From Bacillus sp. EB106-08-02-XG196 (GTDB taxonomy: Bacteria; Bacillota; Bacilli; Bacillales; Cytobacillaceae), in contig NZ_JABWSY010000001.1 of the NCBI RefSeq assembly GCF_013396335.1, positions 447,869-511,868 on the forward strand: 64,000 nt of DNA, read 5' to 3'. Below, piece after piece: positions 27,631 to 36,454 of this stretch (the stretch's first letter is position 1; the number at the start of each line of letters is the position of its first letter). The notes beneath the pieces were generated by a model, which saw only the letters and a list, made by a program, of their open reading frames with translations, ran no database searches and was not told where the DNA came from. A program made the position numbers and the translations under genes.

Positions 27631-27897
27631 ATGGAAATTTTTGAGGGGGAATGTCTTCTGAGAGGGATTTTACGTTTGGTTGGTTTCCTCATTTTTGTCT
27701 TTGGGGTTTATTTGATTTTTGCTGATCAAGTATTTTTTGGGGTTTTATCGATTATATTAGCCTTTTTAATTTTCCCTAACCGAAGTAATAGCAAAAGCCG
27801 CCACTCTCATTACGACAACGACTATAGCAACGATCATTCCTACAGCGCAGACAGCGACTCAGGGGGCGGAGATTCCGGTGGTGGCGGTGGCGACTAA
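27631..27897 (+). CDS. Small membrane protein with Ser/Gly/Asp tail
   Basis: Up to 88 residues: two hydrophobic segments (LVGFLIFVFGVYLIFA and FFGVLSIILAFLIF) and a polar tail rich in His, Asp, Ser and Gly, ending GGGDSGGGGGD. The ATG at 27631 has its nearest AGGAG 18 nt away. A better-placed GAGGGGG sits 8 nt before an in-frame CTG at 27658, which would start the protein right at the membrane segment. The start is therefore uncertain. A strong terminator follows. I do not recognise the family. Confidence 0.65.
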   Translation: MEIFEGECLLRGILRLVGFLIFVFGVYLIFADQVFFGVLSIILAFLIFPNRSNSKSRHSHYDNDYSNDHSYSADSDSGGGDSGGGGGD

Positions 27898-27898
27898 T

Positions 27899-27931
27899 AG
27901 AAAAACATCCTCAACTGGAGGATGTTTTTCT
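27899..27931 (+). terminator. Rho-independent terminator
   Basis: AGAAAAACATCCTC pairs with GAGGATGTTTTTCT around a 5-nt loop. It overlaps the stop region of the small membrane protein gene. Confidence 0.93.
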
Positions 27932-28096
27932 ATTTAGTAATAGGGAGCACTCACTTTTAATGCTTGGTGGTGGCGATTCTTTTGCTTTTTAAGGTTGTTT
28001 TCACAAAGTATATGTGAATAATGTAAGAATCATATTATAATGGTAATGAATTCATTTTTTCCTTTTATAGCCAGAACCCGCAAAGGTTGTGTTCGA

Positions 28097-28663
28097 ATGA
28101 TTTGGTTATATTTTATTCTTTCTTATTTTATTGGCAGTATCATGTTTGGCTTTCTTATCACGAAGATCATTTATCGTAAGGATATTCGCGTTCAAGGGAG
28201 CGGTAATGTCGGTGCAAGAAACGCCGGCCGCCTTCATGGCAAAACGGCTTTTGTATTGATTTTCCTTGGGGATGCACTTAAAGGTGTCCTAGTTATTTTA
28301 GCTGCCCGTTACATGCAATTCTCTGAATCTATTCAACTAATAGGGCTGGCCCTTGCCATCTTAGGCCATATAAAGCCGATTACCCTGAAATTTAAGGGTG
28401 GCAAAGGGATTTCTACTTTCATTGGTGGAATTATCGCCTTTGAGCCATTGCTTGTTCCAGTAATTATCCTGGGCTTTTGCGTCCTCTATCCTTTTATGAA
28501 AAGCTTCACTTTAGCAGGATTAGCGACCTTTCTTTTTATCCCAGTGGTACTTTTTATAAAAAATAATGATTGGCTAAGTTGCATCGTAGCATTAGGTATT
28601 ATCGGTATGCTTTACGCAGCACATGCAGAAAATCTCAAGGAAAGGCTGAAACCTAATGAGTAA
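28097..28663 (+). CDS. PlsY-like glycerol-3-phosphate acyltransferase
   Basis: A 188-residue integral membrane protein. PlsY motifs are present: GSGNVGARNAGR (motif 1), LGDALKG, and GHIKPITLKFKGGKGI (motifs 2/3). PlsY moves an acyl group from acyl-phosphate to glycerol-3-phosphate. This may be a second, specialised paralogue, since it lies in a two-gene unit with a GNAT-aminotransferase fusion whose start it overlaps by 8 bp. The ATG at 28097 (AAAGG upstream) is chosen because the protein starts with the first membrane helix there; the longer frame has no RBS. Confidence 0.85.
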   Translation: MIWLYFILSYFIGSIMFGFLITKIIYRKDIRVQGSGNVGARNAGRLHGKTAFVLIFLGDALKGVLVILAARYMQFSESIQLIGLALAILGHIKPITLKFKGGKGISTFIGGIIAFEPLLVPVIILGFCVLYPFMKSFTLAGLATFLFIPVVLFIKNNDWLSCIVALGIIGMLYAAHAENLKERLKPNE

Positions 28664-30263
28664 GCACGAGTTCTTTTTCAAAATTGCCACCACTCCAGAT
28701 GAATTCGAACAAATTCATCGCTTAAACTATCAAACCTTTTCAGAGGAAATTCCACAGCACCCAAAAAATGAGGAACAAAAGTTAGTGGATGCATTCCATA
28801 CTGAAAATACATATATCATTTGTATTAAAGAAAACGAAGTGATTGGCATGACTGCGATTCGCGATAATCGACCATTTTCACTTGATCGAAAAATCGGTCC
28901 AGTTGAACAATCATTATCCTTTCCAGTTAACTCCCCATGTGAAGTCCGATTATTATCTGTCAAAAAAGAATACCGGAATGGCCGAGTATTTTTAGGGCTC
29001 GCGCAGTTTCTAATAAAATATTGCATAAAAAAGGGGTACGATATTGCTTTTATCTCCGGAACAGTCCGCCAATTAAAGCTTTACGGTCAATTAGGATTTC
29101 AGCCTTTTGCTCAATTAACCGGAAGTGATGAAGCACTCTTTCAGCCTATGTATTTAACAAAGAAAACATTTGATGAATCTATTGCTGGCAGAATTCTGCC
29201 GCCGACCATCCCCTTTTTGCCAGGACCGGTTCAAATTTCGAATAAAGTTATGGATGCATTAAGTAAAACCCCAATTTCTCATCGGTCAGACCTGTATAAG
29301 GAAAAACTAGAGAAAGCAAAGGGTATTCTTGGTGAATTGGTTAATAGTAAATATGTTCATATTTTCCTAGGCTCTGGAACACTTGCCAATGATGTTGTGG
29401 CAGGGCAGTTGTCCTTAGAAACAGGACGGGGGCTAATTTTAGCTAATGGTGAATTTGGCGGTCGTTTAGTAGAACAGGCTAGTAGATTGGGACTGAAGTT
29501 CGATGTACTTCAAAAGGTTTGGGGACAGGCTTTCACACGTGATGAAATTATTGCTGAATTATTAGAGGAAACGAGCTGGATCTGGGCCGTTCACAGTGAA
29601 ACCTCCTCTGGTATGCTCAATGACCTTGGTATGTTGAGGGAGATATCTAAACAGCATCAACTCAAGCTTTGCCTGGATTGTATTAGCTCTTTAGGGGCAT
29701 TGGAAGTAGATTTAGAGGGAGTATTTTTGGCAACAGGTGTTAGTGGAAAAGCCATCCGCGCACTAACAGGACTTTCGTTCGTTTTCCACCACCACGAGGT
29801 GCAGCCATCATTAACACTACCGAAATATCTGGATCTAGGAACCTACATGGCAAAAGAAAGCATCCCGTTTTCGCAGTCATCCAACCTCCTAGAGGCTCTC
29901 CTGGCAGCATTAGAAGATATTAATAGCGAAACCTTTGAAAAAGTGGTGGCAACACACTCCTTCTTAAACAATCAGCTTAAACAATTTGGCTTTACCATTA
30001 TCAGCGAGGAGAACAGCTCACCGATTATTCTCACGATTGAGATACCAAGCTGCATTTCTTCCGTTGTGGTTGGAGATATTCTCTACAATCATGGCTACCA
30101 GCTGCACTACGAAAGCGATTATCTACAGCGGAGAAACTGGATTCAGATTGCCTGCATCGACCACTATGCAGCCTCAGATTTGGAAAAAATGGCTCACCTT
30201 TTAAATAGAGTAATAACCTATGAACAAAATGCCTTACAACATGCATTAGTAAATGGTCAATAG
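28656..30263 (+). CDS. Fusion of GNAT acyltransferase and class V aminotransferase
   Basis: 535 residues. Residues about 1-165 are a GNAT-like domain (FEQIHRLNYQTFSEEIPQHP, CEVRLLSVKKEYRNG, QLKLYGQLGFQPF), close to the N-acyltransferase or autoinducer-synthase type. Residues about 185-530 are a PLP aminotransferase of class V (FLPGPVQISNKVM, HIFLGSGTLANDVV, HSETSSGMLND, DCISSLGALEVDL, GVSGKAIRALTG with the likely PLP Lys). It overlaps the PlsY-like gene, suggesting both act in one pathway, perhaps making an acylated amino or lipid product. The substrate is not known. Confidence 0.82.
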   Translation: MSKHEFFFKIATTPDEFEQIHRLNYQTFSEEIPQHPKNEEQKLVDAFHTENTYIICIKENEVIGMTAIRDNRPFSLDRKIGPVEQSLSFPVNSPCEVRLLSVKKEYRNGRVFLGLAQFLIKYCIKKGYDIAFISGTVRQLKLYGQLGFQPFAQLTGSDEALFQPMYLTKKTFDESIAGRILPPTIPFLPGPVQISNKVMDALSKTPISHRSDLYKEKLEKAKGILGELVNSKYVHIFLGSGTLANDVVAGQLSLETGRGLILANGEFGGRLVEQASRLGLKFDVLQKVWGQAFTRDEIIAELLEETSWIWAVHSETSSGMLNDLGMLREISKQHQLKLCLDCISSLGALEVDLEGVFLATGVSGKAIRALTGLSFVFHHHEVQPSLTLPKYLDLGTYMAKESIPFSQSSNLLEALLAALEDINSETFEKVVATHSFLNNQLKQFGFTIISEENSSPIILTIEIPSCISSVVVGDILYNHGYQLHYESDYLQRRNWIQIACIDHYAASDLEKMAHLLNRVITYEQNALQHALVNGQ

Positions 30264-30322
30264 GATCAGATCGAGTCACTGCCGGATGGGGAATCCTGGC
30301 AGTGACCTTTTTATTTTCGATT

Positions 30323-30386
30323 GTCCGCCTGAGGGGTGGAGGTGTCCACCCTAGGTGGACAGTGTCCACGGGCGGTGCCTGTCACC
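30323..30386 (+). repeat. Dispersed palindromic element, copy e (64-bp class)
   Basis: The same layout as copy c, with the extra 21-bp hairpin unit, but the core reads GGTGCCTGTCACC (loop inverted). It lies between the stops of the convergent fusion gene and comM. Confidence 0.85.
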
Positions 30387-30413
30387 ATTCATCATTCTTT
30401 TCACCACTTTTTA

Positions 30414-31904
30414 TCAACGCAGAGTTAAGGCTTCCCGAATGCTTTGATTGGTTATATCGGTTTCCCCCTCAAGGTCGGAAATGGTTCGGGCTAGTCGGAT
30501 GATTTTTATTTGGGTACGGTTGCTCCAGTTTTTCTTTGAGGCAAGCTGGTGGATTAATTTTTGTTGTTCTTGGGTTATTGGACTTGTTTTTTGCAGTGTG
30601 TCATAGCTGACTCTGCTGTTGCATAGTTCTTTACCATACCGCTCGTATTGCCTGGTCCTTGCTGTTTCCACTCTACGTTGAAAGTATTTTGATGACATCT
30701 CCCCTTTTTCAGTATCACCTTCTAAATCAACGGGCTTAATTGTGAGATGAATATCAAACCTGTCACGAAGCGGACCAGAAATTCTATTATGGTAAGATAG
30801 CGTCTGCCTTGGCGTACATGTACAATAATGTGTATTAGAACCAGCATGCCCACATGGACATGGATTCATGGCAGCAATTAAGATAAAGGATGCAGGATAG
30901 GTTAGAGTTGCATGTGTACGACTGATGGTAATCTTGCCATTTTCAAATGGCTGTCGGAGCATATCTAATGTTTTTTTCGAAAATTCAGCAATTTCATCTA
31001 GGAATAATACACCTCGATGGGCTAAGGAAATCTCTCCAGGTTTAGGATAAGTCCCGCCGCCAATTATGGAGATTCCTGAAGCAGAATGATGAGGATTTCT
31101 GAATGGGGGACAATTTGCATTAGGACAGTTGACTCCACTTAACTGGTGAAGAGCAAGTATTTCTAGTTGTGCTTCCTTGGACAATGGAGGCAAAATGGAA
31201 GGAAAGCTCTCTGCCAGCATACTCTTACCACATCCTGGTGGTCCAGTCATCAAGACATGGTGCCCCCCTGCTGCAGCCACTTCTAATGCTCTTTTAGTAC
31301 CTTTATGTCCGATTATCTGATGGAAATCTATAAAGTTATGATTATTATTTTGTAAATCAATCTCCTCTATTTTTGGAGTAAAATGTGCTCCTGCCCTTCC
31401 TTCTAAGTTCTCAATTACTTCTGCCAATGTAGATATATAGAAAATTTCCAGCTCATCGAAATCAAGGACCGGGAGCTTTTGGTCATAAGGCATATAAAGC
31501 CTTTTTATACCTAACCTTTTCGCAGCTAGAACAGCAGGGAGCATTCCTTCAACTGGAACAACCGCCCCGTCTAAAGAGAGTGCTCCAATAAACCCCGTGT
31601 TTTCCGGTATCGATATGACCAGTTCATTCAGACTTACTAAGACACCAATAGCCATAGGAAGATCAAACATTGGGCCACTTTTCTTTTGTTCAGAGGGTGA
31701 AAGATTGATGATTATTTTTTGCCCATTTACGGTATATCCTAATGACCGAAGTGCAGCTAGGATACGTTCTTTGGACTCTTTAACCGCAGCATCAGGCAGA
31801 CCAACAATTCGTATAGAATCATTTCCTACAAACGTTTTTACTTCAACATTTAACCGATAACCTTCCATCCCTTTTAATCCAATACTCGTTACTTTTGAAC
31901 ACAT
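30414..31904 (-). CDS. comM: ComM/YifB family AAA+ ATPase (Mg-chelatase-like)
   Basis: A 496-residue helicase-like ATPase; ComM promotes branch migration during natural transformation in Gram-negative bacteria. The N-terminal domain is IGLKGMEGYRLNVEVKTFVGNDS and the AAA+ core has GPPGCGKSMLAESFPSILPP (Walker A), HRGVLFLDEIAEF (Walker B) and NPCPCGHAG with a Cys cluster. The C-terminal part has RFDIHL and RTISDLEGE. Length and motifs are complete. Its start overlaps the RAYT transposase gene by 16 bp with AGAGGAAAATCC before the ATG, so the two are co-transcribed. Confidence 0.93.
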   Translation of the reverse strand: MCSKVTSIGLKGMEGYRLNVEVKTFVGNDSIRIVGLPDAAVKESKERILAALRSLGYTVNGQKIIINLSPSEQKKSGPMFDLPMAIGVLVSLNELVISIPENTGFIGALSLDGAVVPVEGMLPAVLAAKRLGIKRLYMPYDQKLPVLDFDELEIFYISTLAEVIENLEGRAGAHFTPKIEEIDLQNNNHNFIDFHQIIGHKGTKRALEVAAAGGHHVLMTGPPGCGKSMLAESFPSILPPLSKEAQLEILALHQLSGVNCPNANCPPFRNPHHSASGISIIGGGTYPKPGEISLAHRGVLFLDEIAEFSKKTLDMLRQPFENGKITISRTHATLTYPASFILIAAMNPCPCGHAGSNTHYCTCTPRQTLSYHNRISGPLRDRFDIHLTIKPVDLEGDTEKGEMSSKYFQRRVETARTRQYERYGKELCNSRVSYDTLQKTSPITQEQQKLIHQLASKKNWSNRTQIKIIRLARTISDLEGETDITNQSIREALTLR

Positions 31905-32500
31905 GGATTTTCCTCTTTTCTAATGATCATCAAAACTTTCCCATTGTCGAGTAAAAATAAATCGGCTAGGGGTGTTTTTATGTATTCCTCATAATGCTTG
32001 GACGCGGGGAGAGGAAAATAGGAAAGCAGATGTTTGGTGTCAACAAGCTGGCTAATTTCGCCATAAACATAAACGTTGTAACTGCTCCATGGGTAGTCCT
32101 CTAACTCATCTACTAGACCAGCCTTTAGCGGATTCAGATGAATATACTTGCTGACATCGAATTCATAATCAAGGGAATCTAATAATTCGGCTCCATACCG
32201 CTTTTCAAATACATGGCCACTGTAGTTATACTTTTTATTGAAATATTTGGCGTATTTTGTATTGAGGTGACTCATAAGAATAGTTGGAGAAGTGTCTGAA
32301 GTTTGAATCTGGAGGTGTGTGTGATTGGACATTAAACAGAAGGTGTGGAGCGTAAATGGAAAGCGAACCATTGTTTCTTTTAAAAAGCTAAGATATTTCA
32401 TTCTGTCTTCGTCATCATAAAAAAGCGTAGATTTCCGATTTCCTCTACTTGTAATATGATACTTTGCACCCGGAAACCAAGCGCGGCGTTTTCGACCCAT
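31889..32500 (-). CDS. REP-associated tyrosine transposase (RAYT, TnpA-REP/Y1 family)
   Basis: A 203-residue HUH single-strand endonuclease. It has the RAYT order: WFPGAKYHITSRGNRK, the HUH motif in LMSNHTHLQI (His60, His62), YAKYFNKKYNYSGHVFEKRY, then KYIHLNPLKAGLV with the probable catalytic Tyr119, and DYPWSSYNVYV. The ATG at 32500 is chosen (AGGAG 8 nt upstream). Unlike IS200 it has no tnpB partner and no clear left/right ends. In Gram-negative bacteria such proteins cut palindromic REP elements, and this window holds thirteen palindromic element loci, two of them (e and f) flanking this gene region. It overlaps comM. Confidence 0.92.
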   Translation of the reverse strand: MGRKRRAWFPGAKYHITSRGNRKSTLFYDDEDRMKYLSFLKETMVRFPFTLHTFCLMSNHTHLQIQTSDTSPTILMSHLNTKYAKYFNKKYNYSGHVFEKRYGAELLDSLDYEFDVSKYIHLNPLKAGLVDELEDYPWSSYNVYVYGEISQLVDTKHLLSYFPLPASKHYEEYIKTPLADLFLLDNGKVLMIIRKEENPCVQK

Positions 32501-32644
32501 AGTGGTCACTCCTAATTCGTTGGATTTTGATTGATGAAAAAATGGTGAGCTGAAAAGTGGAGAAAACAGATTACATTAATCTAAACCATTCGACACCATC
32601 CTCCAAAATCCCTTCTCAGTAAGCAGAAGAAAGGTCATTCATTT

Positions 32645-32671
32645 CTAATTAATTGAAATTAGTTATATAAT
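32645..32671 (+). promoter_or_regulatory. Promoter and possible operator of the XRE-type regulator
   Basis: A TATAAT -10 box at 32666-32671, with a directly upstream inverted repeat CTAATT-N6-AATTAG at 32645-32662. This would place a dimeric HTH protein over the -35 region, consistent with autoregulation by the gene that follows. No good -35 hexamer was found. Confidence 0.5.
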
Positions 32672-32693
32672 TAACTTGATAGGAGGGAAAAAG

Positions 32694-33137
32694 ATGTATT
32701 TAGGAAAATTAGAACATGGTAAAGTAATACGCAGATTAAGAATGGAAAGGCAGCTTTCAATTGAAGATGTTGCAGAACTTATTGACGTAGACGTCAAATT
32801 TCTTCGAGCGCTAGAAGAAGAAAAGTACCCAGATATAGAATTTGGAATCTTTTATTATCTTGCTCAGATTTTTGAAATGACATTACCTGAGATATTTATA
32901 GAAATCGAAAAGGAAAATTTAGATTATTTTAATAGGATTTCAAAATATCCTCGTGGTAACATTAAATTAACAAAACAGAGAGACAAACAAAGGAATTTTG
33001 TTCTACAAAAGAAAGTATCACATAACTTCAAAAATAAACTTCCAAAACATAAACTTAAAAAGAATACAAATACCATTGAATATAAACCAACAACCTCTAT
33101 TCTGAACCTCTGTTATAAATATGACATATTACCTTAA
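32694..33137 (+). CDS. XRE-type helix-turn-helix protein
   Basis: 147 residues. The first 70 are an HTH_3/XRE domain (GKVIRRLRMERQLSIEDVAELIDVDVKFLRALEEEKYPDIEF), followed by a basic, Lys/Asn-rich tail that may touch DNA. The ATG at 32694 is chosen because AGGAGGG stands 6 nt before it; the longer TTG start would overlap this site. It is divergent from the RAYT gene and may regulate it or itself through the inverted repeat in the gap; this is inference. Confidence 0.8.
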   Translation: MYLGKLEHGKVIRRLRMERQLSIEDVAELIDVDVKFLRALEEEKYPDIEFGIFYYLAQIFEMTLPEIFIEIEKENLDYFNRISKYPRGNIKLTKQRDKQRNFVLQKKVSHNFKNKLPKHKLKKNTNTIEYKPTTSILNLCYKYDILP

Positions 33138-33161
33138 CTAAATACCGCCTCAATTCCAACT

Positions 33162-33215
33162 GTCCACTTCACACGGACAAATAGGTGAATTTGTCCACGA
33201 GTGGTGACAGGCACC
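33162..33215 (+). repeat. Dispersed palindromic element, copy f (54-bp class)
   Basis: Begins GTCCACTTCACACGGACAAA and ends TTGTCCACGAGTGGTGACAGGCACC-type core; exactly 54 bp, the same length and layout as copy j. It lies just after the XRE gene. Confidence 0.82.
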
Positions 33216-33246
33216 ATAAAAAGCACCATTAAAAGGAGGTTTTATA

Positions 33247-33696
33247 TTGAAAAAATTATTGATTGTATTGTCTGCCAGCATGTTGTTGCTTCTTGGGGGA
33301 TGTTCTTTCCTCAATGATGCACAGGATACGATTACTTATATTAATGAAGCAACTGATTATTTATCTGCAGCGACTGATTTTGCTAGTGATGCTCCTGCTC
33401 TTGCGCAGCAAGCGGTTGGTGACCTCCAGGCAGCCGAGGATCTCCAGATCATGCTTCAACAAATGCAGGAAACCGTTCAAGCCTTTAGTGAAATTCAAGC
33501 ACCCGATATTGCGGCTGAGCTTCATCAGCAAATCATTGAACAAAACAGCGTCATTGTAGCTGAAATTGAAACATATTTAAACAATTTCAAGGATGGGCTG
33601 CTTGATCCTGCAATACTTGAAAATACTGAGCTGTTTCAATCCGTTCAAGAAATCACCAACATCATTGACCAAATTCAGCAGCTCGGTGGTGAATAG
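33247..33696 (+). CDS. DUF6376-like lipoprotein
   Basis: 149 residues with a lipoprotein signal (LLLLGGCSFL) and an Ala/Gln-rich helical body (YINEATDYLSAATDFASDAPALAQQA), matching the DUF6376 pattern in Bacillus. TTG start with AAAAGGAGG upstream. It is 30 bp before another small lipoprotein gene, probably one operon. It is exported and lipid-anchored; the function is unknown. Confidence 0.75.
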   Translation: MKKLLIVLSASMLLLLGGCSFLNDAQDTITYINEATDYLSAATDFASDAPALAQQAVGDLQAAEDLQIMLQQMQETVQAFSEIQAPDIAAELHQQIIEQNSVIVAEIETYLNNFKDGLLDPAILENTELFQSVQEITNIIDQIQQLGGE

Positions 33697-33726
33697 TTTG
33701 ACTCCAAACTAAGGAGATAGAGCTAC

Positions 33727-34020
33727 ATGAAAAAATTCCTTATCTTTTCGTTTGTTTTATTTTCCATCATACTAACAGGCTGCAATGTTAAAGGTGAATA
33801 CGATATTAAAGGAACGGTTATCGAAGTTGAGAGCAGCAGTATTTTAGTAGAAGATGGAAAGTTGGGGTTAATCTGGCTCTCACTGCCTGATGGAACCGAT
33901 AGTCAAGACTTCGAAAAGGGTCAAAGTGTTACGGTTTGGACAGATGGAAAAATTCGAGAGTCCTATCCCTTACAAGGCACGGCTTTAACAATTAAGGTCA
34001 TCAAAAAGAAAACAGGCTGA
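33727..34020 (+). CDS. DUF3221-like small lipoprotein
   Basis: 97 residues: lipoprotein signal (SIILTGCNV) then a small OB-like beta domain (YDIKGTVIEVESSSILVEDG, GQSVTVWTDGKI). The pattern fits DUF3221/YobA-type proteins. The RBS AAGGAGATAG precedes the ATG. The stop lies inside the terminator stem, so the mRNA ends immediately. Confidence 0.75.
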   Translation: MKKFLIFSFVLFSIILTGCNVKGEYDIKGTVIEVESSSILVEDGKLGLIWLSLPDGTDSQDFEKGQSVTVWTDGKIRESYPLQGTALTIKVIKKKTG

Positions 34021-34041
34021 CAGATTCAGCCTGTTTTCTTT
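34004..34041. terminator. Bidirectional rho-independent terminator
   Basis: A 17-bp stem, AAAAGAAAACAGGCTGA with TCAGCCTGTTTTCTTTT, and a 4-nt loop. It ends both the lipoprotein pair and, from the other side, the ykoFEDC operon. Confidence 0.93.
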
Positions 34042-34071
34042 TGCTACCGTAATGCCTTAACATTATGGTAT

Positions 34072-34851
34072 TTAAAGTTCTCTATTATAAAACTGTAAAT
34101 ATCCTAGTTTCCAAGAAATAATAGCACTGAGACAAACGGCGCCAATCATGAGAATAAAAAAGAGCCAATCAATACGCGACACCGTAATCTCACGGTAGAA
34201 TATCCGATTTTTATCTCCAGTGAAGCCTTTTGATTCCATCGCAAGTGCGGTTCGTTCTGCTTTACGAATCGCTCCAGCAAGGAGTGGAATCACGTATCGC
34301 TTCAACTGTTTTACTTTTTCCGGTATGGTTCGTGCCCTTGCAACGCCTCTGACTCGATGCGCGTTTTGCAGAGTCTGAAATTCCTCCTTGATTAACGGCA
34401 GGAATCGGTATCCGGCCATAATTCCATAAGCGAGCTTTGGCGGCAGTTTACACTGCTGCATTAGGCTTAAGAGAAAGTCGGTTGGCTTTGTCGTTAACGT
34501 AAACATGATTGATAACGTGGCAAAGCTTAACACTCTTAAACCAAGCGAAGCTCCTCTCTGAAAGCCTTCTTCTGTCAGTGTCAAGAACCCACATTGCCAA
34601 ATGACCGAATCGCCTGCTTGCAGCCGTGGGAACAGCATTGTTGTCCATACATATATGAACGCGATAAATAAAAACGGAGCGAATAACAACAGCCATTTTT
34701 TAAATGAAACACGGCCGAATAGGAAGGTGACCGTTATGGACCAGAGGATCGTCACAAGCGGTGTAATCGGATCAAAAAACACCGACAAAATAAGAATAGA
34801 AATGACAACCGCGAATGCTTTTATACTTGGATTCACCTCATGTAGCAACAT
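34072..34851 (-). CDS. ykoC: ECF transporter transmembrane (T) component
   Basis: A 259-residue EcfT-type membrane protein that couples ATP hydrolysis to substrate uptake. It has five to six helices and the cytoplasmic coupling helices with the Ala-Arg-Gly-like signatures in NAHRVRGVARAR and ERTALAMESKGF. The last gene of the ykoFEDC operon; its start overlaps ykoD by 14 bp. Substrate: a thiamine precursor (HMP), inferred from the operon and its TPP riboswitch. Confidence 0.92.
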   Translation of the reverse strand: MLLHEVNPSIKAFAVVISILILSVFFDPITPLVTILWSITVTFLFGRVSFKKWLLLFAPFLFIAFIYVWTTMLFPRLQAGDSVIWQCGFLTLTEEGFQRGASLGLRVLSFATLSIMFTLTTKPTDFLLSLMQQCKLPPKLAYGIMAGYRFLPLIKEEFQTLQNAHRVRGVARARTIPEKVKQLKRYVIPLLAGAIRKAERTALAMESKGFTGDKNRIFYREITVSRIDWLFFILMIGAVCLSAIISWKLGYLQFYNREL

Positions 34852-36454
34852 GAATCTCTCTCCTTACGATTTCATTTTGGAGCTGTTTCCTAAAAGGCAG
34901 CTTTAACCTTGCTCGGTCTACAACTTCATGATTTTCCCACAAGCTCTCAGGTGTCCCGGAGAAGATCAACTCTCCCTCATCCAATACATGTACGGTATCA
35001 GCATATTGGTCAACCAGCTCCATATCATGGGTAATCATAAAAACGGCGCCAATCTTTTCATCAAGGACCCTCATGATTTCATATGCGGTGTTGGCATCCT
35101 GCCCAAATGTCGGTTCATCCAGGATAAGCAGCTCTTGTTCATGAACGAGCATGGTTGCCACACTCAATCGACGCTTCTGTCCTTGGCTAAGGGAAAAAGG
35201 ATGGGCATTTGCGTGTTTTTCCAAACCTATTTTTTCAAGGATGGAAAGAGCGGATTTCCGATGCTCCAGACCAAAGGCAATTTCCTCATAAACACTGTCA
35301 GTGATAAACTGATGCTCAGGATTTTGAAAAACGTAGCCCAGAAGCTGAAATAAATCCTTTTCCTTCCACTTAGAAAGTGGGACACCAAGAAAATGAATCT
35401 CACCTTGTGAAAGTGGAATCAGCCCGGCCAAACATTTTGATAGCGTCGTTTTTCCCGAACCATTGGCGCCAACCAGTGCAGTCAGTTCTCCTTTATGAAT
35501 CGTCAGACTAACATTTTTCAAGTGTCCGCGAGCAGAAAGACCACTGACCTCAAGGATGGGTTCACTTTTGGACATGATTTTAATTTCTTTTTTTAAAAAA
35601 ACATCTGGATTCTTCAGCCCTGACAGTAATTCATGATTTCGGAGCGGAAGTCGCTCCCCTTTATACACGCCAGCATTCTTTGCTGTTATGGCTGCCTCTA
35701 CTACCTTTGGCAGCCAAATGCCTTCCTTTTTTAAAAAAGGAGCAAATTCTCCAAAACATTGTTCAGGCGTGCCATCGAAAAGGATCCTCGCGCTAGAATC
35801 TAGGACAAGGCAGCGGTCAATCAGTTCCACCCAATCATCAAGCTTATGTTCAACAACAATCAGAGTAAACGGGCGCTCTTTCTTTAAACGAGCGATGGTC
35901 TCTACCAGGTCTGAGCTTGACAGCGGGTCTAGGTTAGCCGTCGGTTCATCAAGGATGATAACCTCAGGCTGGAGAACCAAGACACAAGCAATCGCCAGCT
36001 TCTGCTTTTGCCCTCCAGAGAGGGTATGAATGGTGGTCTTTTTTTCAGCCTGCAAGCCGACCCATTCAAGTGCATGATCAATCTTTGCTTCCATCTCTGC
36101 CCGTGGTACATGGAAATTCTCCAAGCCAAACGCTACTTCCTCCTCAACGGTCAGCATGCAGAATTGACTTTCTGGATCTTGAAAGACAATTCCTATTTTT
36201 TGGTTGAGCTCACCGGGTTTAAAATCATCCAGATTCTTGCCCTCAAAAGTGATGCTCCCCTTTATAACCCCATCCACTGCTTCTGGATATAACTTGTTGA
36301 GACAATAGGCTAGCGTACTTTTTCCAGAACCGCTTGGACCTAATAACAGCAGGGATTGATTTTTTTCAATCGAAAAGGTTAGGTCTGTAAAAATATCGCC
36401 CTCTTCATAGCTGAATCCCAGTCCCTCTGCCTTAATCTGCTCATACGGTGACAT
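34838..36454 (-). CDS. ykoD: ECF transporter ATPase with two ABC domains
   Basis: 538 residues with two complete ABC cassettes. The first has GPSGSGKSTLAYCL and LSGGQKQKLAIACVL, the second GANGSGKTTLSKCL and LSQGQKRRLSVATML (a Q for G in the signature). Walker B sequences are IILDEPTANLDP and LILDEPTFGQD. This fused form corresponds to the EcfA-EcfA' pair. It overlaps ykoE and ykoC by 14 bp each, so the operon is tightly coupled. Confidence 0.95.
   Translation of the reverse strand: MSPYEQIKAEGLGFSYEEGDIFTDLTFSIEKNQSLLLLGPSGSGKSTLAYCLNKLYPEAVDGVIKGSITFEGKNLDDFKPGELNQKIGIVFQDPESQFCMLTVEEEVAFGLENFHVPRAEMEAKIDHALEWVGLQAEKKTTIHTLSGGQKQKLAIACVLVLQPEVIILDEPTANLDPLSSSDLVETIARLKKERPFTLIVVEHKLDDWVELIDRCLVLDSSARILFDGTPEQCFGEFAPFLKKEGIWLPKVVEAAITAKNAGVYKGERLPLRNHELLSGLKNPDVFLKKEIKIMSKSEPILEVSGLSARGHLKNVSLTIHKGELTALVGANGSGKTTLSKCLAGLIPLSQGEIHFLGVPLSKWKEKDLFQLLGYVFQNPEHQFITDSVYEEIAFGLEHRKSALSILEKIGLEKHANAHPFSLSQGQKRRLSVATMLVHEQELLILDEPTFGQDANTAYEIMRVLDEKIGAVFMITHDMELVDQYADTVHVLDEGELIFSGTPESLWENHEVVDRARLKLPFRKQLQNEIVRREIHVAT

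Noticed and set aside
30323..33215. Elements e and f as the ends of one transposon carrying comM, RAYT and the XRE gene
   Set aside because: They belong to different size classes, are in the same orientation and have no matching target duplication; similar elements occur throughout the window.
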